The notes beneath the pieces are model-generated. The model made no database searches and was not told where the DNA came from. It saw only the letters and a list, made by a program, of their open reading frames with translations. A DNA stretch of 64,000 nt from Spirogloea muscicola (Eukaryota > Streptophyta > Zygnematophyceae > Spirogloeales > Spirogloeaceae), in NCBI GenBank assembly GCA_009602725.1, contig WELB01000086.1, positions 336,370-400,369 of the forward strand, written 5' to 3'. The position numbers were made by a program, and so were the translations under genes. This document shows positions 25,101 to 33,956 of this stretch, piece after piece. The stretch's first letter is position 1, and each line of letters opens with the position of its first letter.

Positions 25101-26114
25101 CATTGAGCTGTGTTGTTGATGTGCATGGCACAATGGAAGGCGGCTAGAGGAGCATGCCAAGGCGGGCAGCGTACACGGCAGGAAATTCGCCAAACGTGTT
25201 GAGGGTGTAGACGAAGCCGCCACCGACGACGGGGTACTCGACCGCAAACTCGGAGTAGATGAAGGCCGAGAAGGCCGCCGCCGCTGAGGCGACCAGCAGC
25301 GACAGGACCACCGCCGGCCTGCGCAGCAGGAAGGCAATGGGCACGGACGAGTCACAAGGTGAGCAGCATGCAATCCGTGGCCAAATGGCGAAAGGTCTTG
25401 CATGTGGGCGAGCAGCTACTCAGGACATGGAGCAGAGACTGAGGGAATGGAGGGAGGCTGACCCAGTGAGGGAGCTGTAGATGTAGGGCATGAAGGAGAA
25501 GATGCCGGTGGCGATGATGTTGCCGACGGCCATGCAGGCGAACGAGAACCAGCTGAGGTTCTTGTTCAGGTCGTTCCCGGACACCGCCTTGTTGTGCGCA
25601 ATCTGCGTTGCCATTGGGGCGCAAGCTTCAGAGGCGACACTGCAACTCTCTCTATAGCTCTCTCTCCTCGAAGTCTGTGTAACCCTCTGTCATTCTCTGC
25701 CACTTCTCTTCGGCTCCATAATTGTCTCTGTAACTCTCCATAACTCTCTGTTAGCTACTTCGTGAAGTTACTTCTAATGGCTTGTTGCAACCTCCTCTGT
25801 AACTCTTTACCTCCAAAACTGTCCATAATTCTCTGCAATCAATATAACTTCTCTACAGCTAGCTCTATGAGTAACTCTATAAGTCTCCATAACTCTCTAC
25901 AAGCTACTCTGCAGAGTTCATATGTATGACCTTTAACGAAGTGGCTTATGGCGCGAGCGCTTGCAGTCTCGGCGAGGCGGCGGCGGCGGCGGCGGACCTG
26001 GTCCTCGACGACGCGGCGCCGGAAGGCGAGCGCTGCGAAGCGCTTGGGCAGCGCCGCGACCTTGAGGAACTCCGTCGGCGGCGCCCCCAGCACGGCGTCC
26101 TCCCACACGCCCAT
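22122..26114 (-). CDS. cationic amino-acid transporter (CAT-like, APC/SLC7 family), nine exons
   Basis: Exons in gene order: 26114-25998, 25602-25463, 25318-25175, 25052-25004, 24724-24547, 24314-24118, 23781-23412, 23089-23041, 22668-22122. All phases join, giving about 596 residues, a usual CAT length. Visible: a short basic cytosolic N-terminus (LPKRFAALAFRRR), TM1 with the G-x-I-x-x-x-G-I-F motif (GNIIATGIFSFMP), the APC pattern YSEFAVEYPVVGGGFVYTLN, GEFPA, the TM6 region ASNIFFVFVGYDVVALGAEE, RVFQVFAREALFPKFF, FFTAFDTLANMTSIGTL and the C-terminal CAT region ending LFGVHNSYYRFYG. The extended C-terminal helices after SIGTL fit CAT rather than bacterial-type permeases. Role by family: plasma-membrane or tonoplast uptake of Arg/Lys or other amino acids; substrate not deducible here. 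Start ATG chosen at the first Met of the conserved exon. Confidence 0.92.
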
Positions 26115-26480
26115 GGCGGCGGCGGCGGCGGTGCGGCGGGGGCGGCGNCTGACGCCACAGTGTGGCGCCGGGGAGGGGGGGCGCGGGGGGAGGGAGAGGT
26201 GGATGGGAGGGACCCCCGTGGGCTGCCCACGGGGGTGCCTGGCCGGACACGTGGCGCGCCGCCTCCGCGGGCCCTTTGGGCCGGGCGCTTGGGGGGGTCG
26301 TCCCGGTCACGTGGTCTGGCTGGGGCTAGATCTGCCGATTTCCGGATTGCGCCCAGCGCGCCCCCGGCCGCTCCGGGGGCGGCCCCGGGCCCGGCCTGGC
26401 CCGTACGCGGACAAATCTCCCCCGCCCCACCACGTGGTGGCGTACGGGCCCCGGCCAGGCCGGGTGTCAATCAGAGAAGT
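26115..26480 (-). promoter_or_regulatory. GC-rich upstream region of the transporter gene with three G-boxes
   Basis: CACGTG occurs at 26248-26253, 26308-26313 and 26431-26436, the last inside the palindrome CCACCACGTGGTGG. A GC hairpin (CCCCCGTGGGCTGCCCACGGG) lies at about 26212-26236. One ambiguous base sits at 26148. In plants CACGTG is bound by bZIP and bHLH factors; a promoter role here is inferred from position only. Confidence 0.45.
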
Positions 26481-26926
26481 GCGCGCCCATAGAGGAGGGG
26501 CTGGCAAAGCCAGCCCAAACAAGAATGGACAATCAATCCGCCCCTGCCCTCCGCTCCGGGTGGCTCCAAAATGGGTCGTCGTCGCAACGCGGGTCCGAGC
26601 GAAGGTTCACCAGCTGCTGCGGCTCCTGTCCAAGTAAGAAAGCAATCCTAACGCTGCCGGATAGGCCAGGTTCGGCCCTTGGCTAAGCTGGTTAGCCGGC
26701 CTTTCGTGGCACCCATCACCGGTTGTCCACCGGTTGTCATTCTTTTTTGGGCTGGCCTTTCACAGCCTTCGAACCTTGTCAACGCCTTTCGGGCAGGCTT
26801 ATCACAGCCCTTGCCCCCACTGAGAAGTGGCACTCTCAAAGGGGGCAAGGGCTGGGAAAAGCCAGCCCCAAAAGTATTGACAAAAGTTTGAAGGGGCCAA
26901 ATGACGGAGGGGCCTAAAAAGAGAGC
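26481..26926. mobile_element. solo LINE tails arranged as a foldback
   Basis: 26490-26530 is an inverted tail D hairpin (GGGGCTGGCAAAGCCAGCCC). 26735-26820 holds plus-strand hairpins of the tail A/C kind. 26836-26900 holds an inverted tail C. The arm CCTTGTCAACGCCTTTCGGG...TTGCCCCC and its inverted partner can fold into one long stem. About 26540-26640 is unassigned GC-rich sequence. Confidence 0.65.
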
Positions 26927-27118
26927 AAGCGCGGCCAGATTAACTGGTGGCTGGGAGAGGCCAGCCCAAAGGAATGGACAAGGTCTGGAGGAGCCGGAGT
27001 GCTAAGGACTTAGACAGCAGCAAGCGGACTCTCAGTAACCTCTAGTCAGTAGATGCAAATCTGAATAGCTAGCAGGCGGAAAGACGTCGCCCTGACGGAA
27101 GCCGGAGGCCGCCGCCAG
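26927..27118 (-). mobile_element. LINE-A 3' end (tail A plus last codons)
   Basis: Read on the minus strand it ends ...CCTCTCCCAGCCACCAGTTA then ATCTGGCCGCGCTTGC. It begins, 5'-truncated, in the last codons near GFRQGDVF. It abuts the next fragment directly. Confidence 0.75.
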
Positions 27119-27640
27119 AGGAAGTGCTCGCCCATAGAGAAGAGGGGCTGGCAAAGCCAGCCCAAAAAAGAATGGACAACGTCCAAAGCCAAAGAAAGAG
27201 GAGCCGGAAAAAGGACTACACTCCAAAAAACTGCACAACACATAGACGATGCAGAGGGAAGCTCAGTACCCACGAGTGAGCAACATCAGGTCTGAGTAGC
27301 TCGCTGCAGGGAAAGACGCACTCCGCCGAGACCCAGAGGCGGCGGCCATGGCAGAGAGCGCCCCCCTGCGCGCAAGTGGACCGCGAAAGCTAGGGACCGC
27401 TGCAAAGAGACGGCCAAGCGCATCCAGAAGATTTGGGCGAGGGACCCGGCGACATTGAAGCCAGGCTGCTCGCCCTGCTGCCCGTGGCGGCGGGCCGCTG
27501 CTCGCCGCGCAAGGAGGTGAAGCAGGTCAAGCCATTTGGCGCCATGGGCGCCGTGTACGTCGACGGCGAGTGAGACAAACTCGTCGCCCACCGGGTGATC
27601 CGAGTATTTGCGATCCCTTGGCGCCTGCCGCTTGGCGGAC
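27119..27640 (-). mobile_element. LINE-D 3' fragment (endonuclease C-terminus and tail D)
   Basis: Minus-strand codons VGDEFVSLAVDVHGAHGAKW, WLDLL and GSLAQIFWMRLAVSLQRSLA are the conserved end of the endonuclease domain and the region after it. The 3' UTR ends with the hairpin GGGCTGGCTTTGCCAGCCCC and CTATGGGCGAGCACTTC. It is 5'-truncated and frame-broken near the C-terminus. A near-identical copy lies at 46803-47320. Confidence 0.75.
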
Positions 27641-27699
27641 TGCGTAGCCTAAAAATCGCTAAGCAGCTACGAAGGGGCCTGAAGATGCTATGGCAGAAG

Positions 27700-28150
27700 A
27701 AGTGCTCGCCCGTAGAGGAAGGCTGGCAAAGCCAGCCCTAAGGAGAATGGACAACGTCCAAAGCCAAAGACAGAGCAAGCGCGGCCAGATTAACTGGTGG
27801 CTGGGAGAGGCCAGCCCAAAGGAATGGACAAGACAGAGGAGCCGGAAAAGGACTGCACTACATAACACTGCAAAACACAGACGATGCAGAGGGAAGCTCA
27901 GTACCCACGAGTGAGCAACATCAGGTCTGAGTAGCTCGCTGCAGGGAAAGAGGCACTCCGCCGAGGACCCAGAGGCGGCGGCCATAGCACGGCCTGCTCG
28001 CGTGTGGACGGCGTGGGCAAGGGAGCGTTGAAGCGATATCGCCAGGCGCATGCGGAAGACTTGGGCGAGCGAACCGGCGGCGTTGAAGCCGGGCATCGCC
28101 CATGGCAGACCCGGCCGCCGGACAATGGCCTGGCGGGCAAGCCGCTGAAG
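27700..28150 (-). mobile_element. LINE-D copy, left part (continues at 29601-29865 beyond a LINE-2 insertion)
   Basis: Minus-strand codons RLARQAIVRRPG, GFNAAGSLAQVFRMRLAISL, LQRSLAHAVHTRAGRAMAAA, then SDLMLLTRGY-stop and a tail D 3' UTR. A 54-bp tail A is inserted at 27776-27829, and the body is split by LINE-2 at 28150/29601. The small stretch 27641-27699 is an inverted tail C remnant. Confidence 0.75.
27776..27829 (-). mobile_element. minimal 54-bp LINE-A tail insertion with 9-bp target-site duplication
   Basis: AAGACAGAG occurs at 27767-27775 and 27830-27838. The sister tail D at 27180-27215 and the full-length tail D at 57370 lack the insert. On the minus strand the insert starts GTCCATTCCTTTGGGCTGGC and ends GGCCGCGCTTG. 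It contains only the hairpin and about 20 bases 3' of it. Confidence 0.9.
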
Positions 28151-29600
28151 AATAATTTCGAGTATTTGAAACAAACGAAGGCCCAATGGCCAAGTACAAA
28201 GGCAAGCACATCTTAAAACCTACATAACCTACGGTAGATTGACCCGCTCAGTAATCACGGGTCAAAACATAAAGGTTGCTAACCGATGCCTGAGTACTAG
28301 ATGGCAGATACGGAGCCCTTCTGCCACCAACTAGAGCTCGCCCAGCTTTCTGGTGCAAAGCATTAGCCTGAGCACGCTGCAAACAGGCCGAAACTCGTCG
28401 CCGCAAGAACCACAGATATGCAGCTGGCAAGCCCATCTCAGCCGGGAACACATCTGCATGTCTTGTGTAGCCTAGATTGGCTATGTTTTGAAGGAGAGTA
28501 AGGAGACGAGGACCCAAGCAGCCAAAGATGTCGATTGCCGCTGGCAGGAGCTGATCACATCGGGGGTAAGCGGAGTAGTGCTGCAACTTTCTTTGTTCAG
28601 CACTGCCCACTGCGTGGCCAGCAATGTGTGTCGATGCTGGACCTTTATAGGCCTCCGTAACCACAACATCGACCAAGGCCCGTGATCCTCCACCAGGTTG
28701 CACGCCCACAATTTCAAGTGTGCGGCAGTGATGACGTCCCTGGGCATCCGTGGTGATAGGCATGATGTTGTTCACTTCCACGACCGCACGGTACCCGGCG
28801 TCGCGCATCAAACCCGCCAGAGCATCACGGAGGAGGTTGTGAACGCCCACCACTTCTGGTCCAGTGGGGCATCGCAGCATGTGAGTGGCGAGCTCAGCAC
28901 GCTCTGCACGGAAGCCGCACTCTCACTGGCGCACCCCAATCAGGCAGTTAGGTGGGAGGCCGAGGAAGAGTTGAAGCAACGTCCGAAAAGCCTCGGAGCT
29001 GATGCTGAAGGCGCTGGCCACGGCGTGTGAGGTGTTCCAGTCTGTGGCTCCAGGTGTGGCGAGGGAAGGAAGTCTTGCCAGGCTCCTTGGATTGTTGTGA
29101 ATCTCTGGCAGCCTCCTCAAGCTTCTGCGGCGCTCATCTTCCACTGCCGTAACCAGTCTGGATTGTGCCACTCTATCCGAAGCTCGGCGAGGGTGGCGAA
29201 CGGCGTGAGTAGGGGTTTTCTAGAGGGGAAAGGGCCAATTGCCGAGTCACGGATGCTCCTCAGATCCGCTTGGAGGGTAAGGAAACTTCCTCCACATTGC
29301 GTACGGGATCGTGGAGGCAAGGGAAGCGCATGGGAAGCATAGAGGCGATCTGGTGCCAGCAGCCCAGGAAGGCTGCTTGCGCGGTCTGCTCCAACGACCG
29401 GCAGCCAAGGCCGCCCATGCGAGTGGGGAGGGAAGCCTGGAGGGAAGATGAAGCGGAGGGGAATGAGGAAGATTGTAGAAGGGATGCCAAGGACTGCAGC
29501 AGGGAGTTGTCGAATCCCTTGTAGAGCTCGCCCACCATGCCCATTGGGGCGACTGTCCGCTGCAGTTAGCATGCCTCTTGGCCGATGCAGCGGGTGAGAA
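28151..29600 (-). mobile_element. LINE-2: 5'-truncated copy of a divergent LINE family (post-RT region, zinc knuckle, endonuclease)
   Basis: Inserted in the LINE-D copy; TGAAG flanks it at 28146-28150 and 29601-29605. Minus-strand coding: LPTRMGGLGCRSLEQTAQAA (region after the RT), CECGFRAERAELATHMLRC zinc knuckle, an endonuclease-like core (E-V-N-N-I-M-P, DVVVTEAY, PAAIDIFGCLGPR) and the terminus LYVLTRDY. The family differs clearly from LINE-A to -D, and its short 3' UTR does not show the GGGCTGG hairpin strongly. About two frame breaks lie in the 5' half. A near-identical copy is at 47827-49278. Confidence 0.8.
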
Positions 29601-29865
29601 TGAAGGAGATCCAGCCAGCGGCTGCCGAAAGCCCCGTGTACATCCATCGCCAGGGCCGCGAATTCATCACCAACCGGGTGATCAGCATATTTTCGCTCCT
29701 TGCCCCGGGCCGCCAGGCCGACCACGCCCTGCAAACGACGCCGATCTGGTGGGATTGGCAGAACCCGGAGGCAGCAGCCAAGGCGCGACCTGCACGCAAG
29801 TGGACGGCAAAAGCTAAGGACCGCTGCAGGGAGGTTGCAAGGCGAATCCTGTACACTTGAGCAAG
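29601..29865 (-). mobile_element. LINE-D copy, right part (endonuclease core), fused to a LINE-A-type C-terminal piece
   Basis: Minus-strand KERKYADHPVGDEFAALAMD and FGSRWLDLLH continue the copy split by LINE-2. Beyond about 29735 a piece with VYRIRLATSLQRSLAFAVHL and HLRAGRALAAASG joins it in an order not expected from one element, so the block is chimeric. Confidence 0.65.
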
Positions 29866-30505
29866 CGACCCGACGCTCTTGGATACTAGTATCCTGTTTC
29901 TTGCGCGTTCTGGCCCTTTCAGACCTTGTGCATTCCTATTGAGTGGCCTCTCACGGTTAATGAGTGGTTCATTTGACCCCAACTCTGAGATAGCGCTTTT
30001 GGCCCCTTCGTAGTTTGGCCCCTCCGAACCTTGTCAATTCTATGTTCGGGCTGGCTTATCACAGCCCTTGCCCCGGTTGGAAGAGCCACTTCTTCTTACA
30101 GCCATTGCTGTAAATTGGAAGCTAACACTTCCCGAAGGTGTGGACCGTGTCCATACCTCACAGCCATTGCCGTAAATTGGAAGAGCTTTTCCCTTGCCTA
30201 TGTGTCTCAGCCCTTTTCCTCCCCTTCGGACCTTGTCAATTCATGTCGGGCTGGCATTTCACAGCCACTGCTCCTCTCCTGGAAGCATCTTTCTCTTTTT
30301 TCTGGCCGGCCTCTTACAGCCCTTTCAGCCCTCACCGCTTTTTTTTAGGGCTGGCCAATCACACATGGCTTTTCAATGGAAGATTTCTTCTGCTATCCCT
30401 TTTCGGGCTGGCCTTTCACATTTGGAACAGCTTTTTCTTTCACAGCCCTCGCCCCCATTGGATGAGCCCTTTCTCTTAACTCTAGTAACCTTTTCACAGC
30501 CCTCG
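29866..30505 (+). mobile_element. array of solo hairpin tails
   Basis: At least five plus-strand units of the pattern CCTTGTCAATTC...GGGCTGGC...CAGCC (around 29930, 30020, 30075, 30240, 30400), each with a slightly different trailer, stand in a row without coding sequence. The same array is present at 49937-50960 in the duplicate. Confidence 0.65.
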
Positions 30506-30935
30506 CGCTCTTCAGCGGGGGCTGTGTACACGGGGCTTTCGGCAGCCGCTGGCTGGATCTCCTTCAGCTCCATTCTTTTGGGCTGGCCTCTCCCAGCCAC
30601 CACTTAATCTGGCCGCGCTTGCTTTCTTGCCTTCAGCGGCTTGCTCGCCAGGCCATTGACCGGCGGCCGGGTCTGCCGGGGGCGATGCCCGGCTTCAACG
30701 CCGCCGGTTCGCTCGCACAAGTTTTACGCATGCGCCTGGCCGTATCGCTTCAACGCTCCCTTGCCCACGCCGTCCACACGCGAGCAGGCCGTGCTATGGC
30801 CGCCGCCTCTGGGTCTCGGCGGAGTGCCTCTTTCCCTGCAGCGAGCTACTCAGACCTGATGTTGCTCACTCGTGGGTACTGAGCTTCCCTGCATCGTCTT
30901 CGTGTTCTGCAGTGTTTTGTAGTGTAGTCCTTTTC
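30506..30935 (+). mobile_element. LINE-D 3' fragment with an internal tail A insertion
   Basis: Plus-strand codons from TGLSAAAGWISF through RLARQAIDRRPGLPGAMPGF, GSLAQVLRMRLAVSLQRSLA to DLMLLTRGY-stop (30882), then part of tail D. A tail A hairpin (GGGCTGGCCTCTCCCAGCCA) interrupts the coding part at about 30570-30632. Confidence 0.7.
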
Positions 30936-31340
30936 ACGACTCCTCTTTGGCTTTGGACATTGTCGACGCCGCTGGCTCGTGGGCTTTGGTGTATCGGATG
31001 CGCTTGTCCGTCTCCCTCCAGCGGTCCATGGCCCACGCCTTGCATCTGCGTGCTGGCCGTGCTCTCGCTGCGGCCTCCGGCTTTCGTCAGGGGGATAGTC
31101 TTCCGGCAGCTAGTCTGTCGGATGTGAGGCTCCTTACTCGTAACTACTGAGTGGTCCATCCTCCCCCCTTCTGCCATAGCCTCTTCAGGCCCCACAGTCG
31201 CTGCTTAGCTCGTAGTTTGGCCCCTTCGAACCTTGTCAATTCTTTTCGGGCTGGCTTCTCACAGCCCTTGCCCCCATTGGGAGAGCCACTTCTTTCTTTT
31301 GGGCTGGCTTTGCCAGCCCCTCTTCTCTATGGGCGCGCAC
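30936..31340 (+). mobile_element. LINE-C 3' fragment plus tail D hairpin
   Basis: Codons VYRMRLSVSLQRSMAHALHL, RAGRALAAASGFRQGD and SDVRLLTRNY-stop (31148-31150), then tail C (GGGCTGGCTTCTCACAGCCC...GGAGAGCCACTTC) and a tail D hairpin (GGGCTGGCTTTGCCAGCCCC). Joins tail D material on the left at about 30960. Confidence 0.7.
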
Positions 31341-31344
31341 TTCT

Positions 31345-31825
31345 ATCTTCAGCCACTTGGCCACTCAGGCCCTCCATCACTTATTACTCTGTCATCTTCC
31401 TTCGGAAAAGCTCACGTCTTGTTGTGCGACCATTTGCAGAAGAAATAGCTCAAAGAATTCACCGGAGAGTAGTTTCAATGAATTGCGCCTCTCGGCCAAT
31501 CCAGCCACTGTTTAGTCCTTACTTTCTTGCGGCTGCTCAACAGATGTCACCGAGTGTTTCGTGGCTACTTGATTCTCTATGTGCTTCAGCGCTTTCTCTG
31601 GCCCATTTCGAACATTGTACATATGGTTTTTCCTGGGCTGGCCTTTCACAGCCACTGCCCGTCTCCTGGAAGCATCTTTCTCTTTTTTCTGGCCAGCCTC
31701 TTTGAGCCCTTTCAGCCCTCACCGCTTTTCATTAGGGCTGGCCAATCACACATGGCTTTTCACTGAAAGATTTCTTCTGCTATTCCTTTTCGGGCTGGCC
31801 TTTCACATCTGGAACAGCTTTTCCA
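31345..31825 (+). repeat. ~480-bp repeated block with two hairpins, also at 50495-50960
   Basis: About 90% identical to 50495-50960. The first 270 bases (around TCATCTTCCTTCGG) match no element I know; the rest has two GGGCTGGC...CAGCC hairpins and one truncated one. Part of the segmental duplication. Confidence 0.6.
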
Positions 31826-33105
31826 CAGCCGGCGTGCGCTGGAGCAGGCGGTGGTGGAGGTAGAAACGGGTGTGCTGCCTTTCCAGGCGTCGCTACGCTC
31901 CGCCTACTCAGATTTGCATCGACTGACGAGAGGTTACACGAGAGTTCGCTTACTGCTGTCTCAGTCCTTCGCACTCCGACTCCTTCAGACCTTGTCCATT
32001 CTTTTGGGCTGGCCTCTCCCAGCCACCAGTTGATCTGGCCGCGCTTGCTTCCGCCTACCAGGAGCTGCTCGCGGTGCACCCGGACCTGGCGGGCCAGGCG
32101 GTCTCCTTTGCGCTCCTCGCGCACACCGCCGACCTGCGCGTCCAAGCGCGCTTTGCAGCCGCCATGGACAAGGCAGCCTTCACCACCGCCTTGCTGCAGC
32201 TCCCGGAGGCCGACCTGCGCGGGCGCGCGCGATTCCACTCGGCCTCCTCCCCGGGGGCTGCGGTGTGGCTCCAGGCCCTCCCTCTCAATGAAGCCCTCAC
32301 ACTCCCGGACGAGGTGTTCCGCAGTGCCGTCCACCGGCTCCTGGGCCTGCCGCCGCCATGTCTCCATAGTGTGCGTCAGTGCGAATGTGGCGAGCGAGGG
32401 GCCGAGCCTGGGGAGCTGGCCGCTCATTTTCTGCGCTGTTCCCACGGCGAGAGCGGACAGCGGCCCACGACTGCCTCCGGGATGCGATGCATGGCATCCT
32501 GGTGGAGGCTGGCTTCTCGGTGGCAGCGGAGAACTCCGCCGCCATGCCGCTCCAGCAGAAAGGGCCGACGGTCTCCAGGCACGTCGCGTAGACCTTGTGG
32601 CCACCCCACAAGCCGGCGGGCCACGTCTAATTTTGGACGTGGTGACCACAGACGCATACGACCGCTCAAACCCAGGCTGCGTATAAGGTCGCCTGCGCCG
32701 CTCGAGCTAAGGAGCTCAAATATGCTGATCATCTGCGGGAAGACGAGTTCTTCCCGCTGGCTATGGACACGCATGGGGCGTTGGGCGCTCGGTGGCTCGA
32801 GCTGCTCAACCAGCTCGCCCGCCACGCCATCGTCCGCCGCTTCCATGGGGAGCCGGTGGACTTTCCTGCAGCCGGGTCGCTAGCGCAGGTGTACCGGATG
32901 TGCTTGGCCGTCTAGCTGCAGAGGTCTATGGCCCGCGCGCTGCACCTGCGTGCCGGCAGAGCCCTCGCTGCTGCCTCTGGCTCTGGCCAGGGGACCCACT
33001 TCCAGGAGCCTAGCTTCTCTTGCCTGAGGCTGCTTAGCAGGGGTTACTGAGTAATACGTAGCTGCCTTGTTTCTTGTTGTGTTTGTTTATCTAAGCGCTT
33101 CCCCT
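31826..33105 (+). mobile_element. LINE-B copy from the post-RT region to the 3' end
   Basis: Plus-strand codons LEQAVVEVETGVLPFQASLR, then after a nested insertion AYQELLAVHPDLAGQA, PEADLRGRARFHSASSPGAA, zinc knuckle CECGERGAEP..HFLRC, endonuclease core (AENSAAMP, DVVTTDAYD, KYADHLREDEFFPLAMD) and LRLLSRGY-stop (33047-33049). A few frame breaks lie in the endonuclease part. The 3' UTR continues to tail B. Confidence 0.8.
31908..32049 (+). mobile_element. 142-bp LINE-A tail nested in the LINE-B copy, 9-bp target-site duplication
   Basis: TCCGCCTAC occurs at 31899-31907 and 32050-32058; removing the insert restores the codons ALRSAYQELLA, as in the full-length element (ALRSARDELHA). The insert starts in the last codons (DLHRLTRGY) and ends with the tail A hairpin and CTGGCCGCGCTTGCT. 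Confidence 0.9.
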
Positions 33106-33725
33106 TGGCCCCTTCTCGTACTTCGATCATTCTTTATTGGGCTGGCTGCGGCGAGCCCTTCCCTGGCCAGGGCCGGAGGCAGCAGCGAGGGCACGACCGG
33201 CACGCAGATGCAGCGCCTGGAAGCGTTTTTCTCTCTTCCTCGCGGTCTCTCCCACCCAGCAAGTTGCCCGCCGCGGCTGCCCTCTGCTTTTCTTTCATCC
33301 TTTCTTTGGGCTGGCTTTTCCCAGCCCCTATCCTCAATAGAAGAAGTTCTTTGGGCTGGCTTTTCCCAGCCCCTATCCTCAATAGAAGAAGTGGCTCTCC
33401 CAATGGGGGCAAGGGCTGTGAGAAGCCAGCCCGAAAAGAATTGACAAGGTTCGAAGGGGCCAAACTACGAGCTAAGCAGCGACGGCGGGGCCTGAAGAGG
33501 CTATGGCAGAACGGGGGAGGATGGACCGCTTAGTAGTTACGAGTGAGGAGCCTCACATCCGACAGACTAGCTGCCGGTAAACTATCCCCCTGACGAAAGC
33601 CGGAGGCCGCAGCGAGAGCACGGCCAGCACGCAGATGCAAGGCGTGGGCCATGGACCGCTGGAGGGAGACGGACAAAGCCAGCCCCTATCCTCAATGGCC
33701 GAGCCCTTCTCTCTGTCTTGACTTC
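33106..33725. mobile_element. hairpin-tail cluster upstream of LRR copy A
   Basis: 33295-33390 has a 45-base unit (GGGCTGGCTTTTCCCAGCCC plus CTATCCTCAATAGAAGAAG) tandemly twice. 33390-33460 is an inverted tail C. 33520-33668 is an inverted LINE-C C-terminus. 33672-33715 is a plus-strand tail B trailer. Confidence 0.65.
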
Positions 33726-33956
33726 CCCCTAACTTCCCCGTGACTTCGTGGAGAATCTTCCCCCCTTCTTAGCCACACACCCCACCGCCGCCGCTTGCGA
33801 GTGGCTCTCGCGGGCCCGCCTGGGCAAGCCGCCGCCGGAGCCTCTGCCTCGCTTCTTGCCTTCTTGGCCCAGTGAGGCCCTCCGTGATCACTCGATACAC
33901 ACTCCGTCTTTTGGCCTGTGGCCAGCACGGCCCGCCCAGCCCCCGCCCCGTCAGGC

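Noticed and set aside
25926-26637. Long Ala/Arg/Gly/Pro-rich open frames around the transporter 5' end
   Set aside because: They arise from GC-rich composition in several frames on both strands, cross an ambiguous base, and overlap the transporter's first exon and promoter.
27776-27829. MITE (DNA transposon) explanation for the 54-bp hairpin
   Set aside because: The ends are not inverted repeats of each other; the unit equals the exact 3' terminus of a LINE and longer versions share the same 3' end but varied 5' ends.
28923-29171. Separate host gene encoding a coiled, Leu-rich protein (-)
   Set aside because: It is the LINE-2 region just before the zinc knuckle.
26481-33725. CRISPR-like array of hairpin repeats
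   Set aside because: Units vary in sequence, spacing and orientation, belong to LINE 3' ends, and the genome is eukaryotic.
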